Assembly (NCBI GenBank): GCA_026129905.1
Contig: JAHCHE010000035.1
Location: 1 to 64,000 of the forward strand
Direction of reading: 5' to 3'
From: Bryobacteraceae bacterium
Lineage (GTDB): Bacteria; Acidobacteriota; Terriglobia; Bryobacterales; Bryobacteraceae
Length of the DNA stretch: 64,000 nt
Part shown: positions 41,028 through 49,445 of the stretch, piece by piece
How positions within the stretch are numbered: position 1 is the first letter of the stretch
Layout of the letters: each line of letters begins with the position of its first letter
Position numbers and translations under genes: made by a program
The notes under the pieces: model-generated
Databases searched by the model: none
Told to the model about the DNA's origin: nothing
What the model saw: the letters and a program-made list of their open reading frames with translations, nothing else

Positions 41028-42299
41028 ATGACGAAACATTCGCGACGCGCGTTTTTGGCTTCCACCGGCGCCGCTTTCGGAGGGGCGCTCGGGTTGCAGA
41101 GCCTGTCGGCGGCCGTACAGGCCAACAGTTCGCCGTACCGCCGTCCAAAGCTCAAGATCACGGACATTCGCACCGCGGAGGTCCGCGTCCACGGTTTACA
41201 GACGCACGTCCGCGTCTACACCGATGAGGGCCTGTTCGGCGAAGGCGAAAGCACGGACGCTTCCCACGGCGCCGCGTCCATCATCCAACGCGCCTTCCGC
41301 CCCTTCCTGATGAATCAGGATCCGCTCAACATCGACTTCCTGTGGGAACGCGCCCGGACGTTTGGCATCTTCGCGGGCGCGCAAGCCGGCCAGTACGTCA
41401 CCGCGTTGAGCGGCGTCGAAATCGCGCTCTGGGACCTCGCCGGCAAGGCGCTGGGCCTGCCCATCTACCAGCTTATGGGCGGCAAGATGCGCGACAAGGT
41501 GCGGATCTACTGCGACTCGGCCCACCACCACGCCGACGATCCGAAATCGAAGGCCATGTTCGAACAGATCCAGAAGATGGGCTTCAGCGCCGTGAAAATC
41601 GACGTGGACGACGCGCGCAATCCCAACCGCTGGGACCGCGTGAACTGGACCGCCAACAACCGCGAAATGGATGACATGGTGAACGAAGTGAAATTCGTCC
41701 GCGAGTCGTTCCCGAAGGAGATCGAGCTGGCCGTGGACGGACACGGCCGCTTTGACATGGGCACCGGCAAGCGGCTGGCCAAGGCCTTCGAGCCGTTCCG
41801 CCTCATGTTTTTCGAAGAGCCGGTGCCGGCGGAAAACGTGGCCGCCATGCGCGACATCCGCCAGTCCACCAGCACGCCCATCTGCTGCGGCGAGAACCGC
41901 TTCCTGCGCCACGGCTTCACCGACATCCTGGAGCAGCGCGCGGCCGACATCATCATGCCCGACATCCAGAAATGCGGCGGCCTGCTCGAATCGCGCAAAA
42001 TCGCCGACATGGCGCACGCGCACTACGTGCCGTTCGCTCCGCATTGCGTCGTCTCCCCCATCGGTACGATGGCTTCCTGTCACGTCTGCGCGACGGTTCC
42101 GAACTTCCTCGTGCTGGAATGGCATTGGATCGCCAATCTCGAGGCCTGGCGGAATTTCGTTCAGGAAGGGGAGATCATCAAGGACGGCTTCGTGGAGTTG
42201 ACGGACCGCCCAGGCATTGGCGTCACCATGAACGAGGAGGCCGCGCGCAAACGCCAGGTTCCCAACACGACCTGGTTCGAGCCGACGAAGCAATCGTAG
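41028..42299 (+). CDS. Enolase-superfamily enzyme (mandelate racemase / sugar-acid dehydratase), Tat-exported
   Basis: 423 residues with a Tat signal (SRRAFLASTGAAFGGALGLQ). Capping domain then a barrel: SGVEIALWDLAGKALGLPIY, GFSAVKIDVDD, metal ligands in LAVDGHGRFD, FFEEPVPAENV and CCGENRF, then DIIMPDIQKCGGLLESRKIA and APHCVVSPIGTMAS with a conserved His. These are the hallmarks of the MR/MLE group. Specific substrate cannot be told; galactonate-type dehydratases are the nearest fit by motif style. Export by Tat for such an enzyme is typical of Bryobacterales-like genomes. Confidence 0.88.
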   Translation: MTKHSRRAFLASTGAAFGGALGLQSLSAAVQANSSPYRRPKLKITDIRTAEVRVHGLQTHVRVYTDEGLFGEGESTDASHGAASIIQRAFRPFLMNQDPLNIDFLWERARTFGIFAGAQAGQYVTALSGVEIALWDLAGKALGLPIYQLMGGKMRDKVRIYCDSAHHHADDPKSKAMFEQIQKMGFSAVKIDVDDARNPNRWDRVNWTANNREMDDMVNEVKFVRESFPKEIELAVDGHGRFDMGTGKRLAKAFEPFRLMFFEEPVPAENVAAMRDIRQSTSTPICCGENRFLRHGFTDILEQRAADIIMPDIQKCGGLLESRKIADMAHAHYVPFAPHCVVSPIGTMASCHVCATVPNFLVLEWHWIANLEAWRNFVQEGEIIKDGFVELTDRPGIGVTMNEEAARKRQVPNTTWFEPTKQS

Positions 42300-42307
42300 A
42301 CGCGCGC

Positions 42308-43081
42308 TCAGGCGTGATGGTTCACCGGACCGGCGCCGCGGCCGAGGCCCGGGTTCGTCTGGATGGCCCGAGTAATGTACGCCTTGGCGCCCGCGACCGC
42401 CTCTTCCAGCGCGACGCCGCGCGCCAGTTCGGCGGTGATGGCGGCGGAGTACGCGCAACCGGTACCGTGCGTGTGCCGCGTCGCCACCCGCGGGGCCGAG
42501 TATTCGCGCCACCGGCTGCCGTCGAACAGGACGTCCACGGCGTCGCCCGCCAGGTGTCCGCCCTTCACCAGCGCGGCGCGGGCCCCCATTGCCACCAGCC
42601 GTTCGGCCGCCGCTCTCATTCCCGCGAGATCGTTAACGGGCAGGTCGCATAGCGCCGAAGCCTCCGGAAGGTTCGGCGTGATCAGCGCGGCGCGCGGCAG
42701 CAGCGCCGTCCGCACCGCCTCGCGGGCGTCGTCCCTCAACAGCGGCGCGCCATGCTTGCTGATCATCACCGGATCCACCACCAGCGGAAAGTCGAAGCCC
42801 TCGGCCGCCTCCGCGATGGCTCTGGCGAGCGCCGCATTGCCGAGCGCTCCCGTCTTGGCCGCCTGCGGAGGGATGTCGTCCAGGACGGCCTCAAGCTGCG
42901 CCAGCACGAGATCCGGCGGCAAGCATTCCACCCGTTGCACGCCGACGGTGTTCTGAACCGTCAGCAGCGTGATCACCGCCTCGCCATACACGCCGAACTG
43001 GTGAAACGTTTTCAGGTCCGCCTGGATTCCGGCCCCGCCGCTTGGATCGGAGCCGGCGATGGTCAGCGCCGCCGGCTTCAT
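42308..43081 (-). CDS. thiD: Hydroxymethylpyrimidine / phosphomethylpyrimidine kinase
   Basis: 257 residues, the usual ThiD length. LTIAGSDPSGGAGIQADLKT at the N-terminus binds HMP and ATP, VVDPVMISKHGAPLL in the middle, TPNLPEASALC, and HTHGTGCAYSAAITAELARG with the catalytic/anion-hole GTGC near the end. It phosphorylates HMP twice for thiamine synthesis. No other thi gene is present nearby. Start at ATG 43081, with AATAAT 6 nt upstream inside a perfect dyad. Confidence 0.94.
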   Translation of the reverse strand: MKPAALTIAGSDPSGGAGIQADLKTFHQFGVYGEAVITLLTVQNTVGVQRVECLPPDLVLAQLEAVLDDIPPQAAKTGALGNAALARAIAEAAEGFDFPLVVDPVMISKHGAPLLRDDAREAVRTALLPRAALITPNLPEASALCDLPVNDLAGMRAAAERLVAMGARAALVKGGHLAGDAVDVLFDGSRWREYSAPRVATRHTHGTGCAYSAAITAELARGVALEEAVAGAKAYITRAIQTNPGLGRGAGPVNHHA

Positions 43082-43099
43082 GCATTCATTATTGAATGC
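43082..43099. promoter_or_regulatory. Perfect dyad covering the putative thiD -10
   Basis: GCATTCA-TTAT-TGAATGC, two 7-bp arms with a 4-nt centre, directly before the thiD start. It includes AATAAT on the minus strand (43088-43093), exactly 6 nt before the ATG. Could be an operator at a leaderless promoter. Confidence 0.4.
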
Positions 43100-44462
43100 G
43101 GCGCTTCTCCGACGTCCCAGCCGAGTTGACGAACTCCACTTCCACCGCGCCGAGTTGCGCCGGATCGCCGGTCACCGGGAACAGCGCGGTCAGCGAGAAC
43201 ATTCCCCCGACTTGCGAGGTCGCGAAGTAGTCGCGGAAGGCGGCCGTGACAAAGGCCCGAATCGGCTGCGCCGCCAGCACACGCCCGCGGTTGTCGTAGA
43301 ACGTGAACTTGACCTCGGAGGTGGAACGGCTGTTGTCCAACCCTTGCGCCTGCACCTCCACCGACGAGGCGTTGCGCTGCCAGGACGCCGAGTCGATCGC
43401 CACTGGCGCCGCCGCCACGGTGGCCGACGCGCGCACCAGGTGCGCGCCGAGCGATACGACGAACGTGATCGTGCCCGCCGTCGAGCCCGTCTGGAACACA
43501 GCCTCCGGCTCGCCGCCCAGCTTCGCCGCGGTTTCTCCCATCGTGACGTTCACCGGCACGGTTCTCGAGCCGCCCGACACGAACAGAATCGCCGGGTCGT
43601 CGCCCGCGCCCTCCACCGATGGCTGGAACTCGATCCGCAGCTCGCCCGTCCCATCGCCGAACGGCGACGAGGCGAAGCGGACCGAGACTTTGCTCTGCTG
43701 GCCGCTCCGCAGCGCCTGGCTTTCCAGCACGATCTCGGGCGCCGGGAACGGAGGATCGAACGCCACCGCCTCCAGCACGAACACCCGATCGTCCACTTTG
43801 AAATTCGCCCTGTGGATGCCGGCCTTCTGCGGCTGGTATGTAATGACGAAATCGGAGACCGCTCCGGGTTTCAGCTTGAGCGGCGCCGGCGGCAGGCCGG
43901 ACGAATCGAAGGGACCGGCCGCGATCGTCAGCGACGACACGGTCAATTCGGCCGAGCTCGCGTTCTCCAGCCGGAAGCGGCGGGGCAGCGTTTTCCCTCG
44001 TTCGACGCGGCCCAGCACGATCGGCTCGTCGGTCTGAAGTACGCGGAACTTGCCCTCCTCCTCGATGCTGAGCGTTGCCGTGGCGGGCGAGTCGCCGAAG
44101 ATCAGCACGCTGATATCGTTGATCTCCAGCGTCGCGCTGTAGGAGCCGTAACTCGGCGGCCGGAAGCGAACGCGAAAATCGACGTTGGTCCCGGCGGCCA
44201 TGATGTACGGGATTGACGGGTGCGCCTCCAGCGAGAAGCCCGCGCCGCGCACCCGAAAGCGCGTCAAGGTAATCGCCTCTTCTTCCGCTTTGTTGCGGAT
44301 GCGGAGTTTCGTATCGAGGATATCGCCGGCCGCCGCGCGTCCGACATCCAGGCTCGAGCCGACAGGCTGCTCGCTCCCCGGCGCGTCGATGCGGAACAGA
44401 TGAAGCTGTCCGAGCGCCAGGCTCGCGGCCCAGAGGCCGATCGCGGCCAGCCGGGCCGTCAT
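43089..44462 (-). CDS. Secreted choice-of-anchor-type Ig-like repeat protein (457 aa)
   Basis: 457 residues with signal peptide (LAAIGLWAASLALGQ). Mature part has repeated Ig/ASPM-SPD-2-Hydin-like modules: DTKLRIRNKAEEEAITLTRF, ...VDFRVRFRPPSYGSYSATLE, ...AVSDFVITYQPQKAGIHRANF (part), ...KVSVRFASSPFGDGTGELRI, which are features of choice-of-anchor D-type domains. Function unknown; such proteins are surface or periplasmic scaffolds. Start overlaps the stop of the next-upstream gene by 4 bp (ATGA) and the gene ends 8 bp before thiD, so all belong to one operon. Confidence 0.72.
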   Translation of the reverse strand: MTARLAAIGLWAASLALGQLHLFRIDAPGSEQPVGSSLDVGRAAAGDILDTKLRIRNKAEEEAITLTRFRVRGAGFSLEAHPSIPYIMAAGTNVDFRVRFRPPSYGSYSATLEINDISVLIFGDSPATATLSIEEEGKFRVLQTDEPIVLGRVERGKTLPRRFRLENASSAELTVSSLTIAAGPFDSSGLPPAPLKLKPGAVSDFVITYQPQKAGIHRANFKVDDRVFVLEAVAFDPPFPAPEIVLESQALRSGQQSKVSVRFASSPFGDGTGELRIEFQPSVEGAGDDPAILFVSGGSRTVPVNVTMGETAAKLGGEPEAVFQTGSTAGTITFVVSLGAHLVRASATVAAAPVAIDSASWQRNASSVEVQAQGLDNSRSTSEVKFTFYDNRGRVLAAQPIRAFVTAAFRDYFATSQVGGMFSLTALFPVTGDPAQLGAVEVEFVNSAGTSEKRRIQ

Positions 44463-45250
44463 CGCGCGCCTCCCGGCAATCGGTAGAGTTCCGCGCTATC
44501 CGCCGAGACGCGCAGCGCCCACGAACGTCCGTCTTCGCTCAGCAGATGGACCCACTCCCCTCCGATCGGCTCCAGCCGCCCTATGGGAGCGGCCAGCGGA
44601 AACCTGGTTTCCGACATGTCGCGCCGGCGCACCGCCGCCTCCGCGCCGTCGGCGAACGCGATCGCCCCGCCGGGCAGCAGAGCCAGCGCGCTCGAAACGC
44701 CCGGCAGCAAAACCTCCGAACGTATCGCGCCTGTTTTCGAGCGGAGGGAGACCATCCACAATTGCTCGCCCCGCTCGATGGCCAGCAGAATCACGCCTCC
44801 GGCGTTGGCGGCAATCGCGCGGACCGGGTCCTCCGGCCGGAGCGCCGCGCACTCCACCTTCGCGAGTTCTTCTCCCGCGAACCGGTACAGCTCCGCCGCT
44901 TGCGGGAAATAGGCTGCCGCCGGAGCGCCGCCTGCGTCCAGGGCGAACAAAGCGTCCCCGGCCGGGGCGCTGAGCTTGGCGCTCACTTGCTGCTGCGCAT
45001 CCAGGATCAGAACCTCTTCGTCCGTCTTGACCACCCCACCGCCCGGCGAAAATGCCGCCGCCCGCGCCCCTTCGAATAGCGGCCCTCCCGGCAGGAAGTT
45101 GCCGCGGACGCCCAGCAGCGGCCGGATCGCTCCGCCCGCGTCGCGCACGTATCCGATGCGCGGCGCCCGGAGCCCGGATTGGGCGCAGAGAAGAGCCGCC
45201 AGGAGCGGCACAGCCAGAACGCGGGACAGGAACCACCACAGCGATCGCAT
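44459..45250 (-). CDS. Secreted beta-propeller-like protein (263 aa)
   Basis: 263 residues from ATG 45250 with a signal peptide (LSRVLAVPLLAALLCAQSGL). Repeating strands such as AAAFSPGGGVVKTDEEVLIL, DALFALDAGGAPAAAYFPQA, AIAANAGGVILLAIERGEQL and SALALLPGGAIAFADGAEAA form blades of a propeller-like fold. No family is named. It sits between an Ig-domain gene and the choice-of-anchor gene, each overlapping by 1-4 bp, which suggests a secreted complex made from a single transcript. Confidence 0.65.
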   Translation of the reverse strand: MRSLWWFLSRVLAVPLLAALLCAQSGLRAPRIGYVRDAGGAIRPLLGVRGNFLPGGPLFEGARAAAFSPGGGVVKTDEEVLILDAQQQVSAKLSAPAGDALFALDAGGAPAAAYFPQAAELYRFAGEELAKVECAALRPEDPVRAIAANAGGVILLAIERGEQLWMVSLRSKTGAIRSEVLLPGVSSALALLPGGAIAFADGAEAAVRRRDMSETRFPLAAPIGRLEPIGGEWVHLLSEDGRSWALRVSADSAELYRLPGGAR

Positions 45251-45876
45251 CAAGGTTTTCCTACCTGGATGGAGGGAGCGCCGACCGACAGCGACGTCGA
45301 GGCATCGGCGTTTCCGGCGCCCGTTTGCGCCGACTTGCCGGTCAAGCCCAGCGCCAGGCCGCCCGCCGCCGCCCCTGCGGCGACCACCGCGATGGCCACC
45401 CACCGCCCGCGCGTCTTGGATGTCCGCGACCGGTTTGCGTCCGCCTTCCCTGGTGAGCCGTCTTGCGGATCCGCCACGTATTGGAGCGAGAAGATCCCGG
45501 CTCGAACCTCCCCCTTCACCGCGGTGATTCGCACCTTGACCGGCCCCGGCGTCTTGCCCCATCGGATGCCCCACGCGGCGGCCTTGCCGTCGGCGCCGGT
45601 TACTTGTACTTCGGTGGGGAGCCCGCTCTCAAACCGTCCGCTGGCCCCTTCGGGCGGCAGGCGAAAACTGACCGTGGCGCCTTGCACAGGCCGTCCCGTT
45701 TCGTCGCTAACCAGCACCACGATAGAGCTGGCCGAGCGCGAACCCGACCTGTGCGCCATGCCCTCACCCTCGATCACCTTGAGCTGCAGGACCGCGATCT
45801 CCTGAGAGAACTGGCCGTAACCGCCGGCGGGCGTCATCAAAGACACGCCAAGCGTGAGCGCGAGATAACGTTTCAT
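45250..45876 (-). CDS. Secreted protein with Ig-like domain and C-terminal TM anchor (208 aa)
   Basis: 208 residues from ATG 45876. Signal peptide (YLALTLGVSLMTPAGGYGQ), then a big-1-like Ig domain: LQLKVIEGEGMAHRSGSRSA, then VVLVSDETGRPVQGATVSFR, then GIRWGKTPGPVKVRITAVKG. A basic stretch precedes a transmembrane segment VAIAVVAAGAAAGGLALGLT near 170-190. The domain resembles acidobacterial secreted proteins with intimin-like Ig folds. Upstream is the PP2C phosphatase gene (48-bp gap), downstream the propeller gene. Confidence 0.68.
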   Translation of the reverse strand: MKRYLALTLGVSLMTPAGGYGQFSQEIAVLQLKVIEGEGMAHRSGSRSASSIVVLVSDETGRPVQGATVSFRLPPEGASGRFESGLPTEVQVTGADGKAAAWGIRWGKTPGPVKVRITAVKGEVRAGIFSLQYVADPQDGSPGKADANRSRTSKTRGRWVAIAVVAAGAAAGGLALGLTGKSAQTGAGNADASTSLSVGAPSIQVGKP

Positions 45877-45923
45877 TCGGTTCTCGTCGAAGGCCGCCAA
45901 CCCCGGCAGCGGAGGAAGCGCGG

Positions 45924-46640
45924 CTATTTCTGAGGCACGCGCAGCAGTACGGCCGTGATGTTGTCCGGCCCTCCCGCTTTTCGCGCAGCTTCAATCAGGT
46001 AGTGGCATTTGTCGGCCAAAGATCGCTCACTACCTAAGGCCTGCGCGATGGTTTCCTGCGGCACGACGCCGTGGAGACCGTCGCTGGACAGCAGAAGCTG
46101 CAAACCCTGCTGTTTGGGGATGGTACTGGTGTTGACTTTGAGGGATGTCGATGCGCCGATCGCCATGGTCAGCACGTGACGCATCGGATGATAACGTAGC
46201 TGGTCTTCGTTGATTCCGAGCCGCCGGCCCACTTCCTGGACCCAGGTCTGGTCGGTGGTCACCAGCGACAGCTCGCCGTCGAGGAAGTAATAGCAGCGGC
46301 TGTCGCCGACCGAGGCGACCTCCAGGTGGTCTTCGCAATCCAGCACGCTCACCAGGGTGGTACCCATGCCCGTGAGGGTGGGATCGGTGGAGGCCACCTC
46401 CAGGACGCGGCGGTTAGCTTCCTCGAACGCCTCGCGCAGAAGTTCCGCCGAGCCGTCCGACGCGCGCGCCACCACCTCCAGGACCGTATCGGCGGCCACC
46501 TTCGACGCCCGCTCCCCCGCCTGCGCTCCTCCCATGCCGTCGGCTACCAGGTAAAGTCCGAATTCCGGCTCAACCAGGTAGCAGTCTTCGTTGTTTTGCC
46601 GGACACAACCGCGGTCCGAGAGCCCGTAGGCTTCCAGCAT
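45924..46640 (-). CDS. PP2C-type serine/threonine protein phosphatase
   Basis: 238 residues, the size of bacterial Stp/PrpC phosphatases. YGLSDRGCVRQNNEDCYLVE (motif 1 with D, R, N, E, D), VADGMGGAQAGERAS (motif 2), GDSRCYYF, SSDGLHGVV and AGGPDNITAVLLRV are the PP2C metal-binding signatures. It reverses Hanks-type kinase phosphorylation. No kinase gene is adjacent, but the following genes encode secreted Ig and propeller proteins. A perfect TATAAT ends 10 nt upstream of the ATG. Confidence 0.93.
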   Translation of the reverse strand: MLEAYGLSDRGCVRQNNEDCYLVEPEFGLYLVADGMGGAQAGERASKVAADTVLEVVARASDGSAELLREAFEEANRRVLEVASTDPTLTGMGTTLVSVLDCEDHLEVASVGDSRCYYFLDGELSLVTTDQTWVQEVGRRLGINEDQLRYHPMRHVLTMAIGASTSLKVNTSTIPKQQGLQLLLSSDGLHGVVPQETIAQALGSERSLADKCHYLIEAARKAGGPDNITAVLLRVPQK

Positions 46641-46650
46641 TAGATCTTCG

Positions 46651-46656
46651 ATTATA
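46651..46656 (-). promoter_or_regulatory. Perfect -10 hexamer TATAAT before the PP2C gene
   Basis: TATAAT on the minus strand ends 10 nt before the ATG at 46640. No ribosome binding site fits between. Start would fall 2-4 nt before the ATG. Confidence 0.5.
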
Positions 46657-46706
46657 AACCTTCGTTATTCGCAGATGCGCCAAGGCATTTTCGCGGCTCG
46701 TCAACG

Positions 46707-47888
46707 CTACTCGGCCTCGTTTCGCATCGTCTTCCAGGCGTTGATGCCGGCGCTCTGATAGTTCTCTTTGAGCCGCTCCAGTCCCTCATCGCTTAGGTCG
46801 CCTCGCCGCGGACCGTTGTTACCCAGACAGCGCTCCAGCAACAGTTGGGCGTCCAGATCGCTCGGATCGAGCTTAAGCGCGGCCCGAAATCGCTCCTGCG
46901 CGCCCTGCAGATCTCCCTGTTTCCACAACAGGTACCCCGCGTTGAACTGGTAATCAGCATCGTCGGCCTCGGCTTCCATCACCTTCCAAAGCGTTTGCCA
47001 TGCGCGATGGTCCTTGGCCAGAAGGCGGCTCAGCGCGAGGTTGTTCAGGACTTCGTTTGCCGGCCTCGCGCGCGCCACCCGGTCAAATGCCTCCACGGCG
47101 CCCGCCGCGTCGCCTAAGTGATAGCGGCACAACCCCAAAAGAAAATGCGCTTCAAAGTAGTGAGAGTCATGCGCGGCCACTCTCTCCAGCCACTGCGCCG
47201 CTCCTCGATACAGACGTTCCTCCCATTGCATCAGCCCAAGCTGAAAGCGCGGCTCGGAGAATTCCGGATCGAGCAGCGCCGCCTGCGTGAAGTGGCGATG
47301 CTTCTGCTCCGGCGTCGCGGCTTGGATTCCGCGAACGTAGCTTTCCAGCGCCTCGGTTTTTGCCGGCGGCCGGCCTTCCAGGAATTGTTCTTTCGGAGGA
47401 ACGCGCTCGGCTCGTGCATGCCGCAGCAGCCGCCACGCCAACCGGGCCTGGATGGCGCTCAACTGCGCCAGCGGACCTTCTTCCTCCAACGCCCGCGAGG
47501 CGTAGCGGTCCAGATCGATGAGACGGGCCGTGAGGCGGACGTTGCCTTGGGGCGGGAGCGGCGCGTTTTCGATGCGGCTCAGGCCGAACTCTCCATGGAC
47601 GAGGTAAGCGCAGCCAAGCTCTTCTCCCAGCTTCAGCAGGCCTGCTTTCGACAACGCGGCAACAGCGCCGCCTCGCCTCTGAATCAACTCGTCCCTGACG
47701 TCCCGGCTAACCACCGGCGATCCGCTGGCGGCGAGGAACTCACCCAGCATTTCCGATGCGCCCTCGCCCAGCCAATCCAGGCCCGATACTCCGGAGTTGT
47801 TGGTGAATGGCAGGATCAGGAACTCTTGGGCGGCAAGCCCGGCGGCGCCGGCGACGGTCAGCGACAGGAGCGCGATGAACCTTCGCAC
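46707..47888 (-). CDS. Secreted TPR protein with TolB-like N-terminal domain (393 aa)
   Basis: 393 residues from GTG 47888 (ATG 47918 would lie upstream of the putative -10). Signal peptide RRFIALLSLTVAGAAGLAAQ, then a segment EFLILPFTNNSGVSGLDWLG...EGASEMLGEFLAASGSPVVS...YLVHGEFGLSR, resembling the nucleoside-binding-like/TolB-type start of proteins that count a signal, then TPR units: PRFQLGLMQWEERLYRGAAQ, FEAHFLLGLCRYHLGDAAGA, VLNNLALSRLLAKDHRAWQT and GYLLWKQGDLQGAQERFRAA. TPR scaffolds bind proteins in the periplasm. TACACT ends 6 nt before GTG. Confidence 0.75.
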   Translation of the reverse strand: MRRFIALLSLTVAGAAGLAAQEFLILPFTNNSGVSGLDWLGEGASEMLGEFLAASGSPVVSRDVRDELIQRRGGAVAALSKAGLLKLGEELGCAYLVHGEFGLSRIENAPLPPQGNVRLTARLIDLDRYASRALEEEGPLAQLSAIQARLAWRLLRHARAERVPPKEQFLEGRPPAKTEALESYVRGIQAATPEQKHRHFTQAALLDPEFSEPRFQLGLMQWEERLYRGAAQWLERVAAHDSHYFEAHFLLGLCRYHLGDAAGAVEAFDRVARARPANEVLNNLALSRLLAKDHRAWQTLWKVMEAEADDADYQFNAGYLLWKQGDLQGAQERFRAALKLDPSDLDAQLLLERCLGNNGPRRGDLSDEGLERLKENYQSAGINAWKTMRNEAE

Positions 47889-47894
47889 CCGACC

Positions 47895-47900
47895 AGTGTA
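47895..47900 (-). promoter_or_regulatory. Putative -10 hexamer TACACT exactly 6 nt before a GTG start
   Basis: TACACT on the minus strand with 6 nt to the GTG at 47888, the geometry of a leaderless transcript. It excludes the alternative ATG at 47918, which would be upstream of the promoter. Confidence 0.4.
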
Positions 47901-48023
47901 GCAAGGTCCATCGCGCATCCCGGCGCTCTGGAAACCGGCAATCCGCCCGTCGTTTAGGCGTCCCCGGAAGGGGTCCAGACCGGGGAGCTGCTTTGGCGCC
48001 GGAGATGGCCGGATTTCGGCGAA

Positions 48024-48338
48024 TCAGTTGAAGACCAGCTTCTGGTTGGTGCCGCCCAGCCGGATTTCGGCCACGCGAAGCTTTCCGTCGCCGTTGTCGT
48101 AACGGACCGTTGTGGATTTGTACTTGTCTGGCGCCGTCTCGGTCTTTACCGTGGCTTCCACGGTTTTGCGGCCTTTCTTGAACGTCACGCGTTCGTTATC
48201 GACCGTCAGTTGGTAATCCCCAGCCTCGAGTTCCGTGCCCGCCACCACCGAGGGCTGAAACAACGTAACCCGGTAATTCTCTTTCGCCGCGACTACGGTC
48301 ATCAGTCCGGCCGCAAACAACAAGAGAAGCGTCTTCAT
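48024..48338 (-). CDS. Small secreted beta-rich protein (104 aa)
   Basis: 104 residues from ATG 48338 with GGAGGA about 9-14 nt upstream, so a classical ribosome binding site. Signal peptide LLLLFAAGLMTVVAAKENYR. The mature part is one small beta domain: YRVTLFQPSVVAGTELEAGD, YQLTVDNERVTFKKGRKTVE, ATVKTETAPDKYKSTTVRYD, then LRVAEIRLGGTNQKLVF. I recognise it as a common acidobacterial type of about 100 residues of unknown function (hypothetical secreted protein). No enzymatic residues stand out. Confidence 0.75.
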   Translation of the reverse strand: MKTLLLLFAAGLMTVVAAKENYRVTLFQPSVVAGTELEAGDYQLTVDNERVTFKKGRKTVEATVKTETAPDKYKSTTVRYDNGDGKLRVAEIRLGGTNQKLVFN

Positions 48339-48476
48339 TCCCAGTCCTCCTTTATTGCTCCGATCGCAGGAGCGCCGCCCGACGCCACGGTTTGGGCGCA
48401 ACGCCGCCGTTCCGGCGAGCCCAGGTTATTGGTTTGTTACCGGCGTCTGTTCCGGCGCTCCCCTGAATCTCACCCT

Positions 48477-49445
48477 CTATATACGAAGCGATCGCGGAAA
48501 TGTTTCGTCGCCGGCGGGCGAGTGGATACGAGCGGCGATTTTTTCTTTCGCGGCTGCCTGAATCCCGGCATCTTGCCCGAAGCCGTTCAGCCACTCGATG
48601 CCCGCCTCGCGCCGGAACCACGTCAGTTGCCGCTTGGCGTAGCGCCGCGTGCCGAGTTGGGTTTGTGCGATGGCCTCCTCCACGGAAATCCCTCCTCGCA
48701 AGACGCGCACCGCTTCTTTGTAGCCGAGCGATAACAGCGCCTTCGATTCCGGCGAATAGCCCAGCGAAAGAATCCGCTGCGTTTCCTCGATCAGCCCGTT
48801 TTCGAACATCAGCCGGCTGCGGCGGTCGAGACGCGCATAGAGTTGCTCCCGCGGCGGCGCCACGCCGATCTTCAGAAGCCGGAAGCCGCACAAAGGCTCG
48901 CGCCCTTCCGCGTGCAAGACCGAAAGGGGACGCCGGGCGAGCAGGCAAACCTCGAGCGCGCGCACCAGCTTGTTTGTATCGTTGGCGTGTATGCGCCGCG
49001 CGGAGGCCGCGTCGAGCCGCCGCAACAGGCGATGGAGCGAACCGGATCGTTTTCCCTCGCGATCGCTCAGCCGCTTGCGCAACGACGCGTCGCGCCGGGG
49101 CCCGGCAAACAGCCCGTCCAACAGAGCGCGCAGATAGAAACCCGTTCCGCCGGCAACCACCGGCAGCTTTCCTCGCGAGGCAATCTCCGTCAGGATCGTG
49201 CGCGCCTGCGCCGAATAATCGCCGGCGGTCACCAGTTCGTCCGGTTCGGCGATGTCGAGCATGTGGTGCGGAATACCGCGCCGCCCGCCGGGCGGAGTCT
49301 TGGCCGTCCCGATATCAAGGTAGCGGTAGACTTGCACGGAATCGCAATTCACGATTTCGCCGTCATACGCCCCGGCGATCTCGAGCGCCAGATCGCTCTT
49401 GCCCGAACCGGTGGGACCGACGACGGCAACCAGCAGCCGATCCAT
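48477..49445 (-). CDS. miaA: tRNA dimethylallyltransferase
   Basis: 322 residues from ATG 49445 (the upstream stop shares one base). P-loop GPTGSGKS at 10-17; DSVQVYRYLDIGTAKT follows, GIPHHMLDIAEPDE, DYSAQARTILTEIASRGKLP, VVAGGTGFYLRALLDGLFAG, and LGYKEAVRVLRG. These match MiaA, which adds dimethylallyl to A37 of tRNAs reading UNN codons. Typical length about 310. Cotranscribed with the upstream TIGR03437-like gene. Confidence 0.95.
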   Translation of the reverse strand: MDRLLVAVVGPTGSGKSDLALEIAGAYDGEIVNCDSVQVYRYLDIGTAKTPPGGRRGIPHHMLDIAEPDELVTAGDYSAQARTILTEIASRGKLPVVAGGTGFYLRALLDGLFAGPRRDASLRKRLSDREGKRSGSLHRLLRRLDAASARRIHANDTNKLVRALEVCLLARRPLSVLHAEGREPLCGFRLLKIGVAPPREQLYARLDRRSRLMFENGLIEETQRILSLGYSPESKALLSLGYKEAVRVLRGGISVEEAIAQTQLGTRRYAKRQLTWFRREAGIEWLNGFGQDAGIQAAAKEKIAARIHSPAGDETFPRSLRI

